Shown: positions 1 to 7,005 of the stretch, piece by piece
Layout of the letters: every line of letters begins with the position of its first letter
Numbering within the stretch: position 1 is the stretch's first letter
Assembly: GCA_964542665.1 (NCBI GenBank)
Contig: CAZIUF010000026.1
Location: forward strand, 1 to 12,259
Length of the DNA stretch: 12,259 nucleotides
Origin: JAGOLU01 sp964542665
Lineage (GTDB): Bacteria; Patescibacteriota; Microgenomatia; UBA1406; GWC2-37-13
Direction of reading: 5' to 3'
Notes under the pieces: model-generated
The model's database searches: none
Seen by the model: the letters and a program-made list of their open reading frames with translations, nothing else
What the model was told of the DNA's origin: nothing
Translations under genes and position numbers: made by a program

Positions 1-1
1 G

Positions 2-715
2 TCATATAAAAAATTCGGTCCAATCACAACTTTGAGATATACATCAAACTATATCTACAGATACTTACGTTATAGGATATTGTTAGGGTCGTACTCACAA
101 GACGGAGAAGATCTAGTGGTTAATACCATACTCCGAGGCAAAGATAGGAATGATCTCGGTTTTTATGTCGATATAGGGGCGTATGACCCTACATATTTAA
201 GCAATACAAAGTATTTTCATTCAAAAGGATGGTCGGGTATAAACATAGACCCAAACAGCAGATCAATTGAGCGGTTTAGGCGCCATAGGCCCAAAGATAT
301 AAACTTAAACTTTGGCGTATCGACTAAATCTACATTTTTACAGTATTTTGAGTTTGATTCAGAAATGCTGAATACATTTTCTCCTGAGCAAGCAAAAATA
401 TACTTGGAGTTAGGTCATAAGATGACTGGATCAAAAAAGATAAGCGTTTATCCACTTGAGCATATTCTTGACACCCATCTTCCCTCGTCTAAGGTGATTG
501 ATGTGTTATTTATCGATACTGAGGGACACGATATTGAGGTACTACGAAGTAATAATTGGGAAAAGTACAAACCCCGATGCATATGTATCGAAATGGAAAC
601 CGAAGACTTTGGAAGCGATAATGCCCCGATTACCAACTTTCTGAAAGAAAAAGGCTATTCTAGAGTCTGGAGTGGAAGAGTGAACGCGGTCTTTACAATT
701 GATAGTAAAGGCTGA
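2..715 (+). CDS. FkbM-family SAM-dependent methyltransferase, 5'-partial
   Basis: Probably an O-methyltransferase acting on a sugar of the glycan made by this locus; the substrate cannot be read from sequence. The frame is open to the left window edge, so the true start is likely upstream; the first start-like codon inside is TTG at 32. Counting from that TTG, SQDGED (22-27) matches the opening of many FkbM (Methyltransf_21) proteins. YVDIGAYDP (45-53) is the glycine-rich SAM-binding loop, followed by SNT and GWSGINIDPN (66-75). VLFIDTEGHDIEVL (158-171) is the second family signature, followed by the CIEME strand. The stop is TGA at 713-715. The 3' end overlaps the convergent minus-strand glycosyltransferase by 23 nt. 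Arginine codons are AGA/AGG in 9 of 15 cases, unlike the genes to its right, which suggests a different origin. Family is confident, substrate unknown. Confidence 0.85.
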   Translation, partial: SYKKFGPITTLRYTSNYIYRYLRYRILLGSYSQDGEDLVVNTILRGKDRNDLGFYVDIGAYDPTYLSNTKYFHSKGWSGINIDPNSRSIERFRRHRPKDINLNFGVSTKSTFLQYFEFDSEMLNTFSPEQAKIYLELGHKMTGSKKISVYPLEHILDTHLPSSKVIDVLFIDTEGHDIEVLRSNNWEKYKPRCICIEMETEDFGSDNAPITNFLKEKGYSRVWSGRVNAVFTIDSKG

Positions 716-1745
716 GCAGCTGAGAAACCCTGTTGTGGTATGTATGATACTTCAGCACCTTGTCCTGGCCTGCTTTGATCATGGGAATCCGCTCATCGGG
801 GTACTTGAGATAGTGTCTGATTTTCTCCTGGAAGTCGTCTCTGTCACGAGCAATTACCATCTCCTCCCCCTCCTTGAAGTACTGCCTGATGCAGGCTACA
901 TCATCCACAACCTCAAACCCACCACAGGCAGGGATCTTGAATGTGCGTTCGTTACAATCTAGACCGAACCTTCGTTGATAAGTCTCATGGATATTGATTG
1001 ATATGTTCGTTGATGCATATACAGCTGCGTCCTCGTGGACTGTAAGTTGGGGTTTTTGAAGGTTTTTAAGGATGGGGATGTTGTAGTACTGACCTGCTTT
1101 GGTCAACAAACTCACGATCCTATCGTGGGGGGTCCAATCTTGGCCATAATAGCGTATAACATAGTTATTTCGCATAGGCTCGACCCAGTTACGAAATATC
1201 TCCCGTTTTTCGGGAAGATACGTACCTACAAATGAGATATCGGAGATAAAATCAGTCTGATGATGCGCGGGGAGGATGGTTTTGTCGGCGGCAAGAAGGA
1301 CCGTCTCGTGACGATAGCCAGTCGCTTGCTCAAAGCCATCCATCCGTGGATCGCCTGGAGGACAGATATTGTAGTACACGTCCCCATATCTCCCAGATTT
1401 GATGAGTTCGACAAGGTGAGCTTGTTGACTCAAACTGGGGGTTTCATTTACTCTCAGTTTGGAAAGTGGACTCTTCCAAAATGGGACCGAGACGAAGACT
1501 TTCGTCTTGTGTTTTTTTTTGAGCTGCAAAAACAACTCAAGATCTAGAAATTTCACGAAAAAATCTGATATTCCGGTCATCAAAATGTCTGGTCTGACCG
1601 TGTCAAAAAAAGTCTCAATGGGCTGGTCGATGTTGTGTATGTCAAAAGTATGTCCGAGATCTATCCACGCATTACGATATCCACTGAGGATAGTGCGGCC
1701 TGCATATATCGATTGCGGATTGGGAGTATAGTAAGCAACACGCAT
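693..1745 (-). CDS. CgeB-like glycosyltransferase (GT-B fold)
   Basis: A predicted cytoplasmic glycosyltransferase of the CgeB / Glyco_trans_1_2 type, 350 aa from ATG at 1745. An in-frame TTG two codons upstream (1751) is a weaker alternative. The N-terminal Rossmann-like half starts MRVAYYTPNP. The diagnostic C-terminal donor-binding region contains ISINIHETYQ (248-257), then the NERTFKIPACGGFEVVDD segment (265-282), the hallmark of this family. SFVGTYLPEKRE (171-182) is another conserved family element. It is the last gene of the minus-strand run, about 58 nt downstream of the methyltransferase, and runs head-on into the FkbM gene. No Shine-Dalgarno sequence lies at normal distance; a purine-rich AGAGAAGAG is about 17 nt upstream. 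Sugar donor and acceptor are unknown. Confidence 0.85.
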   Translation of the reverse strand: MRVAYYTPNPQSIYAGRTILSGYRNAWIDLGHTFDIHNIDQPIETFFDTVRPDILMTGISDFFVKFLDLELFLQLKKKHKTKVFVSVPFWKSPLSKLRVNETPSLSQQAHLVELIKSGRYGDVYYNICPPGDPRMDGFEQATGYRHETVLLAADKTILPAHHQTDFISDISFVGTYLPEKREIFRNWVEPMRNNYVIRYYGQDWTPHDRIVSLLTKAGQYYNIPILKNLQKPQLTVHEDAAVYASTNISINIHETYQRRFGLDCNERTFKIPACGGFEVVDDVACIRQYFKEGEEMVIARDRDDFQEKIRHYLKYPDERIPMIKAGQDKVLKYHTYHNRVSQLLSLYYQL

Positions 1746-1803
1746 AGTCAAAAAACAATAAACTCTTCTCTCACCACGAACACTTTGGGTGATTTCTCCT
1801 TGG

Positions 1804-2676
1804 TTATTTTAACCCGGAAACATAGTACACTGGGGTAAGGAAGATATTTTTTGTAATAGTGTATACAAGCTCATTGAGCCAGCGGTATTTTTGAAATATA
1901 GCAAGATGAAAACTAAAAGCCCCCACTTCAGCTGACCGAAAACCCACCTGCGTATGAAGCGCGCGCAACTGAGTAGGAGTATAGCTGAGCTCATACCCGA
2001 AGTTTTTCTCAAGCAACTTGCCACCGAGAAGTCGGTAGTGCACAAACTCAAACAGTTGGCGAAGACCAGGAAGTGAGGGGACATTGCGGTAGCACCGGAT
2101 CGGCCACCAAAAGTTAAAGGCAGGTACCGTATTGAAGGATACGCCGTCTTTGGCAAGTACCCTGAATGACTCAGCCAGTACTCCCTTTGTATCCCGTAAA
2201 TGTTCAATCACTCCCCCCCCATAGATATAGTTGATACTACCGTCTTTGAACGGCATCTGGGTGATATCCGCGTGTACCAGTGTGTAGTTTGTTAATCCTT
2301 CCTTTTCAAAGAAATCTTTGAGAACTAAGAGCATCGGATAGTTGAAATCTACACCTACAAAATGAACCCCGTATTTTCGCATTAGCTCCACCCCAATATG
2401 TGCTGGACCACATCCTATCTCTAAATACACTGTGTGCCTTGTGAAGGAATAACTATCCTCGACGTATTTCATATGATCTGCAAGCTTCTTACCTTTCATT
2501 CGTTCGCGATCAGCATAGAGATCATCAAGGTCAAAGCTATAGATCTCCTCCCATGCTTTTTTGGAGGTTTGGATATCTGGAGCCTCATTGAGCTTTCCGA
2601 CCCATATACCATTGGTATCTTGATGTGCCTGTGAATGATCTATACAGTGATGTGAGTGAGGAGATGATTGAGACAT
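1804..2676 (-). CDS. Class I SAM-dependent methyltransferase
   Basis: 290 aa. Methyltransf_11/25-type core: motif I is YLEIGCGPAHIGVEL (84-98), the ribose-binding acidic residue is D110 in FVGVDFN, motif II is around HADITQMPF (135-143) with acidic D137, and GGGVIEHL (153-160) ends the core. A tryptophan/tyrosine-rich C-terminal part (from about 185) probably shapes the acceptor pocket. The first 20 residues hold five histidines and one cysteine (H7, H9, H10, C11, H14, H18), which is odd; no alternative start lies between residue 1 and the core except M60, so the tail is probably real. It lies 16 nt downstream of the GT4 gene and is likely co-transcribed. Likely role, by context, is modification of a sugar or lipid carrier intermediate; small-molecule specificity cannot be assigned. 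Confidence 0.85.
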   Translation of the reverse strand: MSQSSPHSHHCIDHSQAHQDTNGIWVGKLNEAPDIQTSKKAWEEIYSFDLDDLYADRERMKGKKLADHMKYVEDSYSFTRHTVYLEIGCGPAHIGVELMRKYGVHFVGVDFNYPMLLVLKDFFEKEGLTNYTLVHADITQMPFKDGSINYIYGGGVIEHLRDTKGVLAESFRVLAKDGVSFNTVPAFNFWWPIRCYRNVPSLPGLRQLFEFVHYRLLGGKLLEKNFGYELSYTPTQLRALHTQVGFRSAEVGAFSFHLAIFQKYRWLNELVYTITKNIFLTPVYYVSGLK

Positions 2677-2692
2677 AGATGCATCTATCTTA

Positions 2693-3841
2693 TCAAGTAT
2701 TCAACGCGTGGTCCAATAGTGCTGACCAGCTAAATGTCTGAGCGTAATCGAGAGCATTCTTACGGTAGTGTGCATTTGACTTCTGATCTAGAAGCTGGAT
2801 CGTCTTTGCGACAATATCCTCAACCTGTTCACTCGTCACGAGTCCACACTCACGCGATAGGATCTCCGCTGCGTTCCATGGGGCATCAGTGAGGATCACT
2901 GGGACACCGCACGCGAGATATGTCTTGACCTTGCCCGGATCTGCATAGGCTGTCCACGTATCAAGTGCACGGATGTAGGGAGCGTAGGCGATACAGGAGC
3001 TTGCGATCTCGCGTTCAACATCCCTGATGTTGGGCACCTTACCGAAAAATATACATCGATCCTCCACCCCGAGTGTTTTGGCGAGCTTTTTCAACTCTTC
3101 TAGATATGATCCACCTCCGATTAACTTCAGCCTTATCATAGGATCGTGCTGAGCGATAAGGGGCAACGCTTGAATGATGAGTTGTGCTCCTTGCTTCGGC
3201 AGCATATGCCCCATAAAGACGAGGGTGTGCTGTTCGCAATCAGCATAGGTGACTGTTTTGATACGCTCAAGCCACATACCATACGGCACAAGCTTGTGAT
3301 GTTTAAAGTCCTTTTTGTATATTCCCAATGCATTTTCACGTATGTCATTCATACGAGGACTCAGATCCCAGATCTCATCAGCGATGTGATAGGCAGTTTT
3401 GTTGATGTACGTGTAGATGAGGTTTTTGAACGTGGAGGTGAAGCGTTTTTCAGGCACAACATCGATGACCCAAAAAGCGATCTTCCTGATTGGTCGGATA
3501 TACGATAGGGCATTTCCAAATATGGTACACAGTCCATCAAGCGCGATATACCTATCGATCTTCTGCGCTTTTGTAAGACCCCAAAAAAGAGTGTAGGCCA
3601 GCTCCTTTATGTATAACAGTGGTTCAGGCAAAAATCTCGTATCTGCACTGTGATGCTCTTGATCAATATCTCCATTTTCAAATATTTGTAGATGACTACG
3701 TCTTGTTTTTGCATCTGTGAAGTCATGAGTGATCAAAAGGACACGATACCCATGCAGACTCGCATAGAGTGATAGGTCATCCCCGCACTCGATCGCAAAT
3801 TTGTGCATCACCACGATCATAGTCTTTAAGTGGTGATTCAT
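2693..3841 (-). CDS. Glycosyltransferase family 4 (GT-B)
   Basis: 382 aa, predicted retaining glycosyltransferase. The C-terminal Glycos_transf_1 domain starts near FMGHMLPKQGAQLIIQAL (209-226), continues through LKLIGGGSYLEEL (238-250) and FFGKVPNIRDV (265-275), and reaches the nucleotide-sugar segment DPGKVKTYLACGVPVI (301-316) and the AAEIL turn (324-328). The N-terminal acceptor domain (about 1-200) is less conserved, with Met and His at its start followed by a beta strand. The start codon overlaps the stop of the upstream GDP-fucose synthase gene as ATGA (3838-3841), so translation is probably coupled. A fucosyl donor would fit the position but is only an inference. Confidence 0.88.
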   Translation of the reverse strand: MNHHLKTMIVVMHKFAIECGDDLSLYASLHGYRVLLITHDFTDAKTRRSHLQIFENGDIDQEHHSADTRFLPEPLLYIKELAYTLFWGLTKAQKIDRYIALDGLCTIFGNALSYIRPIRKIAFWVIDVVPEKRFTSTFKNLIYTYINKTAYHIADEIWDLSPRMNDIRENALGIYKKDFKHHKLVPYGMWLERIKTVTYADCEQHTLVFMGHMLPKQGAQLIIQALPLIAQHDPMIRLKLIGGGSYLEELKKLAKTLGVEDRCIFFGKVPNIRDVEREIASSCIAYAPYIRALDTWTAYADPGKVKTYLACGVPVILTDAPWNAAEILSRECGLVTSEQVEDIVAKTIQLLDQKSNAHYRKNALDYAQTFSWSALLDHALNT

Positions 3842-4767
3842 GCGTGCTCTTTCAAAAATGCATCATATGTATTCTGTATTCCTTCCGGAAGAGTGATTGT
3901 ATGCTTCCACCCGAGATCATGAAGCCGTTGAACATTCAGAAGCTTGCGAGGTGTGCCATTAGGTTTTGAGGTATCCCAGTGGATCATACCTCTATGTCCC
4001 ACTGTCTTTTGGATAAGCTCAGCTACTTGCTTTATTGTGACATCTTCGCCTGTACCAATGTTAATGATATTTGATGCAGAGTAGTTGAGCATCAAATATA
4101 CACATGCATCAGCCATATCATCAACGTACATGAACTCACGGAAAGCGCTTCCGTCACCCCAGAGAGTAACATCAGTGTGACCAGCTGCTTTTGCCTCGTG
4201 AAATCGCCGGATGAGTGCAGGGAGTACATGGGAGTTTTCCAGATCATAGTTGTCATTTGGTCCATAGAGATTGGTTGGCATGACGGAGATAAAGTTGGTC
4301 TTATACTGCTCATTGTATGCCTGACACATCTTGATGCCAGCGATTTTGGCGATGGCATAAGCATCATTTGTCTCCTCCAGCTGGCCAGTGAGGAAGTACT
4401 CTTCCTTAATGGGTTGGAGTGACATGCGGGGATAGATACACGAGCTCCCAAGGAAAAGGAGCTTTTTTACTTTATAGCGGTGCGCGAGGTGGATAATATT
4501 GTTTTGAACCTGAAGATTTTCAAAAATAAAGTCGGCTTTTTGTGTCTTGTTTGCCATGATCCCGCCCACTTTTGCCGCGGCCATAAAAATATATTCCGGT
4601 CTTTCATCCTGATAAAATTTTTCAACTGCAGTAACATCTAAAAGGTCGAGCTCCGCCCTCATTCGCATAATAATATTCGTAAATCCGCGTCTTTCAAGAT
4701 TGCGCTTTATGGCAGATCCTACGAGTCCTCGGTGACCAGCGATATATATTTTTGAGTTGAGTTTCAT
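3838..4767 (-). CDS. fcl: GDP-L-fucose synthase (GDP-4-keto-6-deoxymannose 3,5-epimerase-reductase)
   Basis: Converts GDP-4-keto-6-deoxy-D-mannose to GDP-L-fucose with NADPH, the last step of the de novo pathway. 309 aa, normal length for the family. The Rossmann motif is GHRGLVGSA (11-19). The extended-SDR catalytic set is intact: S108/S109 and C110 in LGSSCIYP, Y137 and K141 in the YxxxK motif, and H180 in the block PTNLYGPNDNYD...SHVLP (164-183). The substrate-binding tail KPNGTPRKLLNV (268-279) is also typical. All residues known to matter in the E. coli enzyme (Ser107, Cys109, Tyr136, Lys140, His179) have equivalents, so it should be active. Gmd, which makes its substrate, is not in the window. 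It lies 20 nt after the GT2 gene and overlaps the GT4 gene by 4 nt. Confidence 0.96.
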   Translation of the reverse strand: MKLNSKIYIAGHRGLVGSAIKRNLERRGFTNIIMRMRAELDLLDVTAVEKFYQDERPEYIFMAAAKVGGIMANKTQKADFIFENLQVQNNIIHLAHRYKVKKLLFLGSSCIYPRMSLQPIKEEYFLTGQLEETNDAYAIAKIAGIKMCQAYNEQYKTNFISVMPTNLYGPNDNYDLENSHVLPALIRRFHEAKAAGHTDVTLWGDGSAFREFMYVDDMADACVYLMLNYSASNIINIGTGEDVTIKQVAELIQKTVGHRGMIHWDTSKPNGTPRKLLNVQRLHDLGWKHTITLPEGIQNTYDAFLKEHA

Positions 4768-4787
4768 ACACGATGAGTTAAACTATT

Positions 4788-5609
4788 TCAATGATTGCGG
4801 ATTAGATTAAATAGGTGATGTTTGAGGAAAGATGGCACAAGAAAAATTGACCATGAATGCAAATGATTATATACCATATCGACAATTCCAAAATTGTAGT
4901 GCAGGTCAGAACTGAAAATCTTCCTAATTCTGATAGTCTTACGTTCCATATTCTTGGTACTTCCCGTAGTCATCGACTTGTCTACCACGCGATATTTCAG
5001 AAGCGTATCGGATAAATTGCCGAACTTTGAAACTGCCCCAATGCGGAAATACAGCTCATAATCCTCGGCCGGGTTATACTCATCTCTATATCCCCCGACC
5101 TTATCAAGTATGGTTTTTCTCATTATGATAAGGGGGTGTGAATAGGGACTATAACGGAAAATATGACTCCGAATATCCTGGTCGTTCAGATGATATGTCC
5201 TTTTCGCGAACACGTCACCAGCAGCATGCATGATTTCCATGCTTCCGCCTGAGATGCCCACTTCAGGATGCATATCCATATACGCAACTTGTTTTTCTAG
5301 TCGGTCGGGTAGTGAAATGTCGTCCGCATCCATACGGGCAATGTAGACGCCACTCGCATGCTCAATGCCTCGATTAAGGGTTTTGCTTAATTTGAGATTT
5401 CTTTCATTTCTGAGCGTTCTAATGCGTTTATCTTGTTGAGCAAATTGAGTAATAATCGCCCATGAGTTATCAGTGCTTGCGTCATCAATGATGATCAGTT
5501 CAAAATTCTGATATGTCTGATTTAGGATGCTTTGGATCGCTTCAGATAGGTAGGGAGCAGCATTGTAAACTGGTAAAACAACACTGACTAAATTTCTGTT
5601 TTTATCCAT
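4788..5609 (-). CDS. Glycosyltransferase family 2
   Basis: 273 aa from ATG at 5609. The frame is open further up to TTG at 5642, but the extra residues precede the first conserved GT2 strand and are not family-like. GT-A fold: VSVVLPVYNAAPYL (8-21), the NQTYQNFELIIIDDAS turn (30-45) with the nucleotide-binding acidic pair, STDNSW (45-50), and the DxD metal motif ARMDADDISLPDRL (91-104, D94/D96). The AEDYELYFRIG motif (181-191) carries the likely catalytic base region. The C-terminus is basic and aromatic (about 240-273), possibly membrane-apposed. A 56-nt gap separates it from the upstream DPM1-like gene and no ribosome binding site is visible. It resembles the EpsJ/WaaE-type GT2 sequences in O-antigen and capsule loci; sugar unknown. 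Confidence 0.88.
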   Translation of the reverse strand: MDKNRNLVSVVLPVYNAAPYLSEAIQSILNQTYQNFELIIIDDASTDNSWAIITQFAQQDKRIRTLRNERNLKLSKTLNRGIEHASGVYIARMDADDISLPDRLEKQVAYMDMHPEVGISGGSMEIMHAAGDVFAKRTYHLNDQDIRSHIFRYSPYSHPLIIMRKTILDKVGGYRDEYNPAEDYELYFRIGAVSKFGNLSDTLLKYRVVDKSMTTGSTKNMERKTIRIRKIFSSDLHYNFGIVDMVYNHLHSWSIFLVPSFLKHHLFNLIRNH

Positions 5610-5665
5610 AGTTATTATTAGCCATTTTAAAGCACTCACCAATTATTCCCGAACCGTTTCTTCAC

Positions 5666-6388
5666 TCAAGAATAATACCGCAAAAGAGTATTTCTATACC
5701 ATATTGCTGCTGTATCTATGAGCATCCCCCTGATAGATTTGAGGGATTTGGCTGAGGTGACACTCGCAAAGGTATAGTTTAGTTTGATCGGTGCCTCATA
5801 TATCCGTCCAAATCCATTCGCTTTAGCCGCGACGAGCATCTCCAGATCACCACAGAACTTCTTTTCCAGGAGTTTTGGGAGTATTTTTTGTAGTACTGGT
5901 CGACGGAAGACTTTGATCCCGGCTTGTGTATCGTGGATCGTGATTCCAAATAGAATTTTGACGATCAGATAGTATCCGAGACTGAGGATGCGCCGGACAC
6001 CAGTATACGTGACTCGACTCACCGGATGACGCTTTGATCCCACGATGATGTCGGCCTCATACCACATCATATGTTCCATGAGCATGCTGATCCCACTCGT
6101 GTCGATCTCCATCCCTGCATCCATAAACATCACATAGTCTCCCTCAGCTCGCTCCATCCCGTAGCGAATGGCGTAGCTTTTACCATGATTTTTCTCATAT
6201 CCATACACATGAGTAAAAAGGAGATGTGCACCCTGGAGTAATTCGTGTGACCGGTCAACATAGCCGTCCACGACACAGATGATCTCATAGCTAAAACGTG
6301 TCTTTTCGAGCGCTGCCAGGATATGTTTTACGTTTTCGACGATCGTCTTCTCCTGCCTGTAGATGGGGATGATGAGTGAGAGTTGCAT
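5666..6388 (-). CDS. DPM1-like family 2 glycosyltransferase (polyprenyl-phosphate sugar synthase type)
   Basis: 240 aa, single GT-A domain without the C-terminal transmembrane pair seen in GtrB. The family would transfer a hexose from a nucleotide sugar to polyprenyl phosphate at the cytoplasmic face. Visible: LSLIIPIYRQEKTI (3-16), the YEKNHGKSYAIRYGM stretch (64-78, compare NxGKGxAxRxGM in DPM1 enzymes), VGSKRHPVS (116-124), and the HDTQAGIKVFRRPVL block (152-166), the signature of dolichyl-phosphate sugar synthases. Two acidic motifs differ from the norm: VVDGYVDRS (39-47) replaces VDDGSxDGT, and FMDAGMEID (88-96) replaces DADxQxxP, so the second Asp of DxD is missing. It is the first gene of the minus-strand run and starts at the divergent intergenic region. 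Confidence 0.85.
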   Translation of the reverse strand: MQLSLIIPIYRQEKTIVENVKHILAALEKTRFSYEIICVVDGYVDRSHELLQGAHLLFTHVYGYEKNHGKSYAIRYGMERAEGDYVMFMDAGMEIDTSGISMLMEHMMWYEADIIVGSKRHPVSRVTYTGVRRILSLGYYLIVKILFGITIHDTQAGIKVFRRPVLQKILPKLLEKKFCGDLEMLVAAKANGFGRIYEAPIKLNYTFASVTSAKSLKSIRGMLIDTAAIWYRNTLLRYYS

Positions 6389-6405
6389 ATGGTGCTACAC
6401 TGATC

Positions 6406-6411
6406 TTTATA
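6406..6411 (-). promoter_or_regulatory. Possible -10 box for the minus-strand gene run
   Basis: On the minus strand the 104-bp divergent spacer holds TATAAA, directly preceded by TG, 17 nt before the ATG at 6388. This would give a short untranslated leader of about 10 nt. No convincing -35 hexamer is seen about 17 nt further up (TGGTTT at best). It is the only good candidate to drive the run down to 693. Confidence 0.35.
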
Positions 6412-6458
6412 CATGATTTGTATCTAAAAAACCACTCCTACAGAAATATTTCATCTAC

Positions 6459-6486
6459 TTGTGGCCTATCAACAACACGATATAAT
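6459..6486 (+). promoter_or_regulatory. Promoter with consensus -10 for the RmlC-like gene
   Basis: A perfect TATAAT at 6481-6486 is followed by six bases and then ATG at 6493. A weak -35 (TTGTGG, 6459-6464) lies 16 nt upstream. The usual start site 6-7 nt after the -10 would fall on the ATG itself, giving a leaderless message. This also argues against the longer open frame that reaches back to 6376. Confidence 0.7.
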
Positions 6487-6492
6487 AAGCAA

Positions 6493-7005
6493 ATGATCAA
6501 AGATAAGCAGACCGTCAAGCCCTCTGGGGAGCCAACTCAGACCCTCATACAGGGGATCACCTTCAAGGACGCCCCTACTCATGTCGATGACCGGGGATTC
6601 GTATGTGAGATGTATGACAGCCGATGGTCATGGCACAAGGATCCTATGGTATTTTCATATGTATATACTATCCGTCCGGGTGTCATCAAGGGATGGGGAA
6701 TCCACAAAAAACACGAGGATCGATATTTCATCCTATTTGGCGATGTCGAGATGGTGCTATATGACCCTCGCCCCGAATCTCCAACCAAAGGGCTCATCAA
6801 CAAAATCTATCTCTCAGAAAGTCATCGGAGACTTATGAATATCCCCGCTGGGGTCTGGCATGCGAACCGCAATGTGGGGCTAACAGATGCTGTAGTAGTG
6901 AACTTTCCAACCATATGCTACGACCATGCAGACCCTGATAAATATCGACTTCCACTCGATACTGACGAAATCCCCTACAAATTTCATAATCCTCAGGGAT
7001 GGTGA
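6493..7005 (+). CDS. RmlC-like cupin (dTDP-4-dehydrorhamnose 3,5-epimerase family)
   Basis: 170 aa from ATG at 6493; upstream in-frame sequence is rejected because it contains the TATAAT promoter. A single jelly-roll domain of the RmlC family, which epimerises C3 and/or C5 of nucleotide-linked 4-keto-6-deoxysugars. Visible: DDRGFVCEMYDS (32-43), the strand IRPGVIKGWGIHKKHEDR (60-77), LFGDVEMVLYDPRPESPTKG (81-100), the family's G..KV..DPR..SPT element, and IPAGVWHANRN (117-127). The tail TDEIPYKF (157-164) is typical. The classic RGLHxQ catalytic-histidine motif appears instead as KGWGIHKK (66-73), so H71 is the likely equivalent, and activity as 3,5-epimerase versus 3- or 5-only epimerase or binding protein is open. 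No rmlA, rmlB or rmlD is present. The gene overlaps the next by 7 nt. Confidence 0.85.
   Translation: MIKDKQTVKPSGEPTQTLIQGITFKDAPTHVDDRGFVCEMYDSRWSWHKDPMVFSYVYTIRPGVIKGWGIHKKHEDRYFILFGDVEMVLYDPRPESPTKGLINKIYLSESHRRLMNIPAGVWHANRNVGLTDAVVVNFPTICYDHADPDKYRLPLDTDEIPYKFHNPQGW

Noticed and set aside
1746..1803. AAGGAG on the minus strand as a ribosome binding site for the CgeB-like gene
   Set aside because: It is about 50 nt upstream of the ATG and no start codon lies at a useful distance.
6376..6492. 39-residue N-terminal extension of the RmlC-like protein
   Set aside because: It overlaps the start of the divergent gene, contains a perfect TATAAT promoter, and lies before the conserved domain.
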